Below are positions 1-5,772 of a stretch of DNA of 10,047 bases, piece by piece; the stretch's first letter is position 1, and each line of letters begins with the position of its first letter. Below the pieces are notes generated by a model. That model was not told where the DNA came from. It did no database searches and saw nothing but the letters and a program-made list of their open reading frames with translations. The DNA is from Kmv42 sp040757455 (GTDB lineage Bacteria > Nitrospirota > Thermodesulfovibrionia > Thermodesulfovibrionales > SM23-35): assembly GCA_040757455.1 (NCBI GenBank), contig JBFLXE010000102.1, forward strand, positions 1 to 10,047. Reading direction: 5' to 3'. The position numbers were made by a program, and so were the translations under genes.

Positions 1-51
1 TTGTGGGAAATGAATTTATAGTAAAAATCAAAGGGACTAATTAATGAAATT

Positions 52-87
52 TGATCCCGCATCTCCCGCATCTCCCGCATCTCCCGC
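52..87. repeat. 9-bp tandem repeat (three perfect units plus one degenerate)
   Basis: The unit ATCTCCCGC occurs three times head to tail at 61-69, 70-78 and 79-87, preceded at 52-60 by a degenerate copy ending in TCCCGC. The array lies about 20 bp beyond the primase stop codon and is flanked on both sides by A/T-rich DNA. Short iterated sites next to an A/T-rich stretch and a replication gene are the usual look of iterons in plasmid origins, but three units are few and no initiator other than the primase is visible, so an origin role is only a suggestion. A slippage-generated microsatellite is the alternative. Confidence 0.8.
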
Positions 88-107
88 AAATCGTTTTTTA
101 GCAATTT

Positions 108-2618
108 TTAATTAACATTTTGTATACCAATACCTTGTACCAAGGTTGTCTTTTCGTGCCCTCCGACGAATGTTTGATACCCACGCTCTCTTAACGTGTT
201 TACGAATTGTCGCATGTTATGAAAAACAGGAATCTCATTTCCCGCGTCACACCATTTTTGGTACTCTTGATAAAGGTCTTTTGCTTTGCATTGCTCGGTT
301 GTTTTTAGTGTACACTTTTCGGTCAGAAATAACCCCAATATATCCGATTCTTCCCGATATTCTTTTGTTGCTGTTTCCACAATGCCCGGTGTCTGTAACC
401 CGTGAGCTTGAAAATCTCGGTAGCCTTCCAAGGCCCAGTTCAAGATCCCGGCGGGTTCACTTCTAAACTCTGCCAGCATGGTACTCATTGGTCGCTGTTG
501 GCTCTTGGGAATCATAACGAGAAATGGGATAAGATGAACCCGACGCCATATTCCTTCGTCTGTTCCTCTGATGATGGGTTTATGATTACCAAAAAGCCAT
601 AGCTTATGGGATGGCTCAAATGTAAATGGCTTTTCAAATGGATTACGAGCATTGATCGGTTCCCCACCGGTCAAGTCTTTAACCTGGCTTTCCTGAAGTC
701 TTCGGCCTTGCGGTATTTCGCTGGCAACAACCACCCGCGCCCCGAACAATTTTGCCAACTGGTATTCCGTGGTGTTATCCCGCATCTTCATAAGAAGGCT
801 TTCGATAGGGATCGTGGTATAGTAATCCCCTAACAGTATCTTCAGGACTGTAAAGAAAGTCGTTTTGCCGTTGGCTCCCTTGCCATGGCAAAAGAACAAT
901 ATTTGCAAATCCACCAAGCCGGTAAGGGAGTATCCCACGCACCGCTGAATGAACTTTATCAGGTCATGATTGTCAGCAAAAATACGCTGTAGGAACACCG
1001 GCCAGAATTCACACCGTGCTTGGGGATCAAACACCACATTTGCTCGTTTAGAAAGTCTGTCCTGGGCTGAGTGATCACGGAATGTGTCGGCTTTTAAATC
1101 AAATGTGCCATTGACAAGATTGAGCAAATAGGGGTCTATGTCGAATTCTGTTGTAATGGCGGGCAGATATGAAGTCGCCAATTCTAAGACGTTATCTATC
1201 CGAGCCCGTTTGTTGAGCTTACGGGACCGGTCTCTCAAACTATCCCGTAACTTTTCTTTTGCCGCGATGGTCTGCTTCTCTTCCTCGGATATGCCCCCTT
1301 TTTTCACTGATTGTTCTTGGACATGCACGATGTCACGATCCACTTTAGAGGAAAGTTCTAAATACGTCTTGGAAAGCAAAAATAACCCTTCCTTACGGGT
1401 TTGCTTCTTCTCATCCTTTTGCCACACTCCCTCATCGTAGCTTACCCATCGGGTTGTGGTATGGTTAAACAGTTTTCGTCCATCGCATAAGGCCGCCAAA
1501 AGCTCTGCATCTCCCCGTTCGTCTTTACAGAGGCAATCGAGGATCAAATCATCACAAACCGGCTGGGTCTCAGGAAGAATAGCTGCGACCTCACTTTTGA
1601 TAAAAGTTTGGGCGGCTTCGTTATTGAGCCTTTTGGGGATATGGCCGGTCAGCAGCACGTCATCGATGCCCTTACCTTGCTCTAAGCCCCATGCCTCCAC
1701 TTCTACAACAAATCCTTCTTCTTGTAAGGTGCGATAAGTATTCAGTAATGCGCGTGCCACATGGGGATTTTCCCGATAATCCGCATCAAACGCTAATAGG
1801 ATGATTTTCGCATCCAGGCTTTTCAAAATCGGGATGGCGGGTTTCCAGATGGAGGCTCCTGGTACAGAGATGGTAAGGATATGAGTCAAAAATGTCGTGA
1901 CATCCGCTTTTAATTCTCCTTCCGTAAGCCTTACGATTTCTGGCGCAGAGCCGTTAAATAGGGGGACATGAATCGGAGAACCCGAACTGGCACCGCCGAA
2001 TTTGCTGGAACTGAAATAAGTGTATTTTGGGAAATCATCCTTGTCTTCATCAGCGCGAATTTTAAGGGCGATGATACGATGCTGCGCATCTCGTACAGGA
2101 ATGAGTAATCCACTGCAGCCGGCAAGGGTCCAATACCTGCCATTGCCCCCTTCCTTTTGAATAAAGCCCGGGATATAAGCGATTTCCTCGCCAAACCTCT
2201 CCACTAACTTGCGGGCAATCTTGCTGCGAGCGCGTTGTGGCAAACTGCGATATTGTCCTTGTTGAATCACTTCATCTGAAAGTCCACGGTTTAAAATGTT
2301 ATCTTTATGAGAAGGCTCTAAATGCAGTTCATTGAGCAATGCACTATAGACCTTATGAAGAGCGTTGGAATCTGCACAGCAAGGCTTGGGCGCAATATCT
2401 AAATCAAAAGTATCCAGTTTAGGGTGCGATCCTTTCATCAGATACACCCAATAATCGTTGCCTGATTTATCTGTCTTATATTTGCCTTGTCCGTTATCTA
2501 CCCTGCGACAACAAACAATGGCCCCATCTTTAGAAAAACTGCACCAATCCGGTTTACCACAAATCGGACAGGGATTTTTTTGTGAAACCTCCCTGAAAGT
2601 GATGTGACTCTGATTCAT
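108..2618 (-). CDS. D5/P4-alpha-type primase-helicase (zinc ribbon, TOPRIM/DUF3854, SF3 helicase)
   Basis: This is a replication protein that should make primers and unwind DNA for a plasmid, phage or integrative element. Numbered from the ATG at 2618 (836 residues): a zinc ribbon with Cys17, 20, 26, 36 and 37; a TOPRIM-like DUF3854 region with the acidic motif TEGELK (about 232-237), FDAD (277-280) and GIDD (317-320); a D5_N-type region from about 490; then an SF3 helicase with Walker A GKGANGKT (579-586), Walker B ending in Glu634, sensor Asn678 in GNHKP, and the arginine pair 692-693. The C-terminal ~80 residues look like the winged-helix tail of D5 proteins. A GTG at 2639 in the same frame would add seven residues, but GGAAGAGG lies just before the ATG at 2618 and nothing suitable precedes the GTG, so the ATG is preferred. 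It follows parA-parB on the same strand, separated by the duplicated palindrome unit, and could be co-transcribed or controlled from that region. All catalytic motifs look intact. Family assignment is firm; the element type it serves is not. Confidence 0.93.
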   Translation of the reverse strand: MNQSHITFREVSQKNPCPICGKPDWCSFSKDGAIVCCRRVDNGQGKYKTDKSGNDYWVYLMKGSHPKLDTFDLDIAPKPCCADSNALHKVYSALLNELHLEPSHKDNILNRGLSDEVIQQGQYRSLPQRARSKIARKLVERFGEEIAYIPGFIQKEGGNGRYWTLAGCSGLLIPVRDAQHRIIALKIRADEDKDDFPKYTYFSSSKFGGASSGSPIHVPLFNGSAPEIVRLTEGELKADVTTFLTHILTISVPGASIWKPAIPILKSLDAKIILLAFDADYRENPHVARALLNTYRTLQEEGFVVEVEAWGLEQGKGIDDVLLTGHIPKRLNNEAAQTFIKSEVAAILPETQPVCDDLILDCLCKDERGDAELLAALCDGRKLFNHTTTRWVSYDEGVWQKDEKKQTRKEGLFLLSKTYLELSSKVDRDIVHVQEQSVKKGGISEEEKQTIAAKEKLRDSLRDRSRKLNKRARIDNVLELATSYLPAITTEFDIDPYLLNLVNGTFDLKADTFRDHSAQDRLSKRANVVFDPQARCEFWPVFLQRIFADNHDLIKFIQRCVGYSLTGLVDLQILFFCHGKGANGKTTFFTVLKILLGDYYTTIPIESLLMKMRDNTTEYQLAKLFGARVVVASEIPQGRRLQESQVKDLTGGEPINARNPFEKPFTFEPSHKLWLFGNHKPIIRGTDEGIWRRVHLIPFLVMIPKSQQRPMSTMLAEFRSEPAGILNWALEGYRDFQAHGLQTPGIVETATKEYREESDILGLFLTEKCTLKTTEQCKAKDLYQEYQKWCDAGNEIPVFHNMRQFVNTLRERGYQTFVGGHEKTTLVQGIGIQNVN

Positions 2619-2620
2619 GA

Positions 2621-2628
2621 CCTCTTCC
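2621..2628 (-). promoter_or_regulatory. Ribosome binding site of the primase gene
   Basis: On the minus strand GGAAGAGG lies two bases before the ATG at 2618, with its GGAAG core five bases away. It lies inside the longer open frame that begins with GTG at 2639, so it argues for the ATG as the real start. Confidence 0.6.
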
Positions 2629-2697
2629 CATCCTTCCACTTGATGCTGGGCACGAAATTATTTGCCATAAATATATACGGAGTATGAAGTTGTTAAG

Positions 2698-2718
2698 AAT
2701 CTTCACGCCGTGAAGATT
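2698..2718. promoter_or_regulatory. parS-like palindrome, copy 1 (non-coding)
   Basis: A perfect 21-bp inverted repeat: arm AATCTTCACG, a single central C, then the exact reverse complement of the arm. The core TTCACG-C-CGTGAA is close to the chromosomal ParB site core TTTCACGTGAAA with one base added at the centre. It lies between parB and the primase gene. Neither side carries a T-run, so a terminator is unlikely. Being ParB's target is inferred from likeness and position. Confidence 0.6.
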
Positions 2719-2804
2719 TCGCTCCAGTATACTTTTGCGATGACGTTTTTTTTGATGCTGGGCACGAAATTATTTGCCATAACTCTACACAGCGTATCGT
2801 TTTA

Positions 2805-3677
2805 TTAAGAATCTTCACGCCGTGAAGATTGTGGCATCTCCTCTTTCATCTTTCTGAGTATCTCTGTGTTCTGGCACCTCTGTATTTCATCGCTGGCCTT
2901 CTGGAGAATCTTTAGCAGTTCTTCCGCCTCTGCTGGATTACTCCTGAAGTAAATGAGCAGATCAAACCCATTCTTACGATTGCGCCACTTATAGGCTTTC
3001 ACCGGCCGGCCGGGTGATGGAGATTTTCCGACCAGTCCTTTTTTTAATAGCTCTTTCTGTTTTTCAGGATCTTTCTCCCTGACAATTTTGGCTAAGACAG
3101 CTTTGGGAATCCGATCCGGTTCTTTCTCTATCAGGGCCTTAAGATCAGAAGGAAGATCCGCAATTGCCAAACGCGTGGAGATATACCCCGTAGACTTGCC
3201 CAGAAATTTTGAAAGATCATCAATTGTCCGGTTTCCTTTGGCTTTCAACTCTTTCATAGCCATTGCTTCATTCAGAATCGAAAGATCTTCTCGTTGAAGA
3301 TTTTCCACCAGCGCAATCTCAAGAGCCTCTTCTTCTGATACATTTAAAACTCTGCAAGGAAGTTCCGTAAGACCTGCCTTCTGTGCTGCGCGAAACCGTC
3401 TTTCACCGGCAAGGATAAGAAATCCCTCTTCACGCTTACAAACCAGTAAGGGCTCCAGCACTCCTTTATCCTCAATAGATCTGACAAGCTCATCCAGAGG
3501 ACCAAACTCTTTGCGTGGCTGGTTAGGATTGGCGATCAGTTTAGAAGTGGAGATCAGAAGTGTATCATAATCCGGTTGGGTTCCCTCAGAGATGCTTGTC
3601 CCGTCGCCCTGGATACCTGCCAGATTAAGCAGAGAAGGTTTCTTGTACCTCTCCATGAAACTACTTTCTTTCTTCAC
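2805..3677 (-). CDS. parB: ParB-family partition protein (CTPase and centromere binder)
   Basis: ParB binds a parS centromere, loads and spreads as a CTP-dependent clamp, and is moved by ParA. In this 290-residue protein, residues 1-35 form a variable N-terminal tail that in the family contacts ParA. The ParB/Sulfiredoxin-type domain follows with NPNQPR (50-55), the CTP-binding AGERRFRAA (90-98) and ENLQRE (125-130). A helix-turn-helix covers about 151-172, and a charged C-terminal region probably dimerises. The start taken is GTG at 3677, with GAGGAG about 10 bases upstream. It overlaps the parA 3' end by 17 bp, so translation is probably coupled. An ATG at 3656 (residue 8) is possible but has a poor ribosome site. 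The last seven residues (SSRREDS) and stop are encoded by the right-hand palindrome. The copy at 2698-2718 could encode the same tail and stop, as if the 3' end of the gene had been duplicated. Confidence 0.95.
   Translation of the reverse strand: MKKESSFMERYKKPSLLNLAGIQGDGTSISEGTQPDYDTLLISTSKLIANPNQPRKEFGPLDELVRSIEDKGVLEPLLVCKREEGFLILAGERRFRAAQKAGLTELPCRVLNVSEEEALEIALVENLQREDLSILNEAMAMKELKAKGNRTIDDLSKFLGKSTGYISTRLAIADLPSDLKALIEKEPDRIPKAVLAKIVREKDPEKQKELLKKGLVGKSPSPGRPVKAYKWRNRKNGFDLLIYFRSNPAEAEELLKILQKASDEIQRCQNTEILRKMKEEMPQSSRREDS
2810..2830. promoter_or_regulatory. parS-like palindrome, copy 2 (inside parB 3' end)
   Basis: This is identical to the palindrome at 2698-2718: ten-base arms around a central C. 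It lies within the final codons of parB, so the same bases serve as protein code and as a probable binding site. Chromosomal and plasmid parS sites often lie within or beside parAB; the assignment here is by likeness to that pattern. Confidence 0.6.
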
Positions 3678-4671
3678 GATTCAATATCTCCTCTGCAAGG
3701 TCCATATAATCCATAGCCGCTATAGATTGTTGATTGTATTGAAAGATGGTCATGTTTTCTCTGACGGCCTTTTGAATATCGGTGTTATCTCGAATTCTGG
3801 TTTTAAAGACTGGGATCGGTTCACTCTTAAAAAAGTCTCGCATCTCCTTTTCCATTTGATCACAAACCTTACGTCTGGATACGTACATGGTCATTAATAT
3901 CCCAAGGGGAATAAGATGGGGGTTAATCTGTTCCTGGATCTCCTGGACAAGTTCGAATAGATGCGAAAACCCTTCCATAGAGTAGAGATCCCCCGCCTTG
4001 ATGGGAATAATAAAGTAATTGCTCACAGCCAGCGCATTGATCGTTTTTAAATCCAGGCTGGATGGCGGGCAGTCAAAGAGAATGAAGGAGTACTTAGATT
4101 GAATCGAATTGATTTTATCCTTTAGGGCCTCCGTAGGTCGTAACGATTGTTTTCTCAGTTCTTCTCCAACGGTGGTCAGCTCCAGAGAGCCGGGAATAAA
4201 ATCCACCCCATCAATGGATGTCGTATAAATACACTCGGCGATCGGTAGATGCCTGTCCAGAAACACTTGAGACATTGAGTTTTTATACTTCTTGGGATGC
4301 TCTGAGTTTGAAAGCGTCAGCGTTGCGTTATACTGGGGATCCAGATCACAGATCAGGATTTTTCGTCCCTTGATGGCCAAAGCATGGGCCAGGGATAAAG
4401 TTGTGACAGTCTTGGCGACCCCTCCTTTCTGATTGAGGATCGTGATCGTTTTACACCCGTTGATAATGGGTGCCTGCCCTTCCTCACTTTGCGGATGAAG
4501 GGTATTGGCATACTCCTGGATTTTACGGATGTCTTCCATAGTGAAGACTCGCCAACCCTTGCGGTCTCGCGTAACCTCTGCAATCTTCTTATCCAGCAGC
4601 CATCGCTTGAGGGTGATTGGGGCCACTCCTACGATTTGGGCCACTTCTTTTAACCGATAATTCTTGTTCAT
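3661..4671 (-). CDS. parA: ParA-family partition ATPase with N-terminal MerR-like domain
   Basis: ParA is the Walker-type ATPase that binds nucleoid DNA and positions ParB-bound plasmid copies. In this 336-residue protein, residues 5-55 form a MerR-like helix-turn-helix (RLKEVAQIVGVAPITLKRWL), giving it a DNA-binding head like that of type Ia plasmid ParA proteins, which repress their own operon. The ATPase part starts near residue 74, with the deviant Walker A KGGVAKT (82-88, Ala where Gly is commonest; small residues are usual here in type Ia ParA), DLDPQ (109-113) and FDCPPS (199-204). The start is the ATG at 4671, with AAAGGAG four bases upstream. It heads the parA-parB pair, and a strong promoter lies just before it. 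Autoregulation through the MerR-like head is inferred from the domain layout. Confidence 0.95.
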   Translation of the reverse strand: MNKNYRLKEVAQIVGVAPITLKRWLLDKKIAEVTRDRKGWRVFTMEDIRKIQEYANTLHPQSEEGQAPIINGCKTITILNQKGGVAKTVTTLSLAHALAIKGRKILICDLDPQYNATLTLSNSEHPKKYKNSMSQVFLDRHLPIAECIYTTSIDGVDFIPGSLELTTVGEELRKQSLRPTEALKDKINSIQSKYSFILFDCPPSSLDLKTINALAVSNYFIIPIKAGDLYSMEGFSHLFELVQEIQEQINPHLIPLGILMTMYVSRRKVCDQMEKEMRDFFKSEPIPVFKTRIRDNTDIQKAVRENMTIFQYNQQSIAAMDYMDLAEEILNREERK

Positions 4672-4679
4672 ATGTCTCC

Positions 4680-4708
4680 TTTATGTGATACTAAACGATA
4701 CGTATAAT
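4680..4708 (+). promoter_or_regulatory. Possible divergent promoter for the rightward gene
   Basis: A perfect TATAAT at 4703-4708 on the plus strand is preceded, 17 bases earlier, by TTTATG (4680-4685), a weak -35. Transcription would begin near 4714, upstream of the rightward gene. It overlaps the parA promoter on the other strand, so the two could exclude each other. The poor -35 keeps this tentative. Confidence 0.35.
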
Positions 4709-4734
4709 ATATATCAATCCATCGAATGCGTCAA
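4706..4734 (-). promoter_or_regulatory. Sigma-70-type promoter of parA
   Basis: Reading leftward, TTGACG (4729-4734) and TATATT (4706-4711) are separated by exactly 17 bases, placing the start of transcription near 4699, about 28 bases before the parA start codon. The 8-bp palindrome ATACGTAT (4698-4705) lies at the predicted start and could be an operator for the MerR-like head of ParA, though 8 bp is short. Confidence 0.7.
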
Positions 4735-4743
4735 TACAAAAAT

Positions 4744-4748
4744 GGAAG
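4744..4748 (+). promoter_or_regulatory. Ribosome binding site of the rightward gene
   Basis: GGAAG ends seven bases before the ATG at 4756, a normal spacing. The in-frame ATG at 4726 has no comparable site before it and lies against the parA -35 element, so 4756 is the preferred start. Confidence 0.45.
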
Positions 4749-4755
4749 AAAAAAA

Positions 4756-5331
4756 ATGCGAAATATAGGGAAGTTTTTTCTCTATATGGATTTCGTAAGC
4801 TTCGGCATTCTGGAGCATGTTCCAGAGACTATTTTTGCCTCGATAGATAAACAAGCCCTTATCCCTGCGGATCCAGGCTCAAAAGACCAGCCCTGCCTGG
4901 TAAAGATTGCCGGCATGATCCCCTGGTTTTTCATCTTAAAGCCATGTTTACGTTATGACCTGTTCTGCTTACCGGCCAATCTTATGGTACCGGAACGGCA
5001 TCCCCAAATTATTGAAGATCTTAAACAAGACCGGTATGAGTCCAGTCCTATCTTAGAAAAGATGGCGCTCAAGGTTTTAGGCTGGTATTACCATAGTAAA
5101 GGAGAGACTACAATGTTAGACATCGCAAGTGTTTTAGAAAAATCGAATGATTCTTCCTTTGTGCAGTTTAGAAAATGCCGGGATATGATCTTTAATGAAG
5201 GCAAAGCCGCAGGAAGATTGCAAGGCGAGCTAAAAGCAAAAAGAAGCATCCTGATCAGAATACTGGAAGAGCAATGCGGCCCGGTATCGCCGAGCCTGCA
5301 AGAGCAGATCTGCCAAATTGAGGATTCATAA
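4756..5331 (+). CDS. Hypothetical protein, C-terminal tail like Rpn/DUF4351 transposase-like nucleases; probably truncated
   Basis: The product has 191 residues and the N-terminal two thirds is not recognised. The last ~70 residues resemble the tail of the Rpn/PD-(D/E)XK group (COG5464, DUF4351): a polar, Gly/Lys-rich helix (NEGKAAGRLQGELKAKR) followed by an ILIRILEEQCGPVSP segment of the kind that begins a DUF4351 repeat. In that family further helices follow. Here the frame stops a few residues later, exactly where a transporter fragment on the other strand begins, so the 3' end is probably lost. No PD-(D/E)XK catalytic pattern is evident, so the N-terminal nuclease core is missing or too diverged. 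The gene stands alone and points away from parA. Start chosen at ATG 4756 on the ribosome site; ATG 4726 would add ten residues. It may be a decayed or chimeric remnant rather than a working gene. Confidence 0.5.
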   Translation: MRNIGKFFLYMDFVSFGILEHVPETIFASIDKQALIPADPGSKDQPCLVKIAGMIPWFFILKPCLRYDLFCLPANLMVPERHPQIIEDLKQDRYESSPILEKMALKVLGWYYHSKGETTMLDIASVLEKSNDSSFVQFRKCRDMIFNEGKAAGRLQGELKAKRSILIRILEEQCGPVSPSLQEQICQIEDS

Positions 5332-5671
5332 ATTCCATTTCCTGGCCCATGAGTAACAACGCAGGCATCGTGATTGAGATCCCGAAAGCAATGGCTTCTC
5401 CTGCGGAACCGGCGGTCTGGACAATATTGTTTTCCAGGATGGTCGCCTTGCCGAAGAGCCGAAAAAGAGTGATCGAGAACACCGCGATGGGAATGGATGC
5501 GCTGACGGTCATACCGACTTTTAACGCCAGATAAGACGACGATGCAGCAAACACGATTCCCAGTACGGAACCCAAGACCAATGCTCTAAGGGTGAACTCT
5601 CGCGGAGCTTCAGTTGCCGAAATATAGGGCTTAAACGGAGTCTCCGCATCACCATTTTGTTTGTAATTCAT
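5255..5671 (-). pseudogene. OPT-family oligopeptide transporter, 5' fragment only
   Basis: The frame begins at ATG 5671 behind an excellent GGGAGG five bases upstream. Residues 1-114 match the N-terminal end of OPT-family (COG1297-type) transporters, which import oligopeptides or metal complexes: a cytoplasmic head, a first hydrophobic segment with YLALKVGMTVSASIP (48-62), a second segment, then ILENNIVQTAGSAGEA (78-93) and a third segment ending near LLLMGQEMEF (106-114). Likeness stops at about base 5330. The remaining 24 residues merely read the rightward gene backwards to a stop at 5255. Family members have roughly 550-700 residues, so about four fifths is missing and transport is not possible. 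With start and ribosome site intact, the break is at the 3' side and looks like a recombination or deletion scar. Confidence 0.85.
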
Positions 5672-5772
5672 TTAAACCTCCCTTAACAAATTCTCGTAGT
5701 CGTTGGTTTTAGTGGTCCTGAAATAGAATTAGGCCAGAGTTAAGACATTATGCAGAGCGCAAACTATCACAA

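Larger units (their letters stand above)
2640..2830. repeat. Duplicated composite unit (31-bp direct repeat plus palindrome), candidate centromere
   Basis: Two copies of a 79-bp composite lie 112 bp apart, at 2640-2718 and 2752-2830. In each, an identical 31-bp block (2640-2670 and 2752-2782) is followed by a 22-bp diverged segment of the same length and then by an identical 26-bp block holding a perfect palindrome. The equal spacing in both copies means either duplication of a whole unit or selection for geometry. The right copy ends inside parB, whose last codons and stop are read from the palindrome block. The left copy abuts the primase start. Position directly after parB fits a plasmid parS-like partition site that may also regulate the primase. 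Confidence 0.85.

Noticed and set aside
146..1737. Several rightward open frames of 60-106 codons lying over the primase gene
   Set aside because: They are antisense to a gene with intact zinc-ribbon, TOPRIM and SF3 motifs, show no family likeness and have no convincing ribosome sites.
1931..2194. A leftward 87-codon frame inside the primase gene
   Set aside because: It is an out-of-frame shadow of the primase region with basic, low-information sequence and no recognisable domain.
2698..2718. Rho-independent terminator at the palindrome
   Set aside because: The stem is perfect, but no T-run follows on either strand, and having the same palindrome in parB coding sequence points to a binding site.
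2640..2830. CRISPR array from the regularly spaced repeat blocks
   Set aside because: There are only two units, the segments between blocks are related rather than unique, and no cas gene is present; the partition context explains them better.
4756..5331. Insertion-sequence transposase
   Set aside because: No DDE or HUH motif and no terminal inverted repeats were found around it; the tail resembles Rpn/DUF4351 proteins instead.
5672..5772. Terminator or clear promoter between the membrane protein and the transporter fragment
   Set aside because: CATAAT occurs on the minus strand, but no matching -35 lies at a proper distance, and no stem followed by a T-run is visible.
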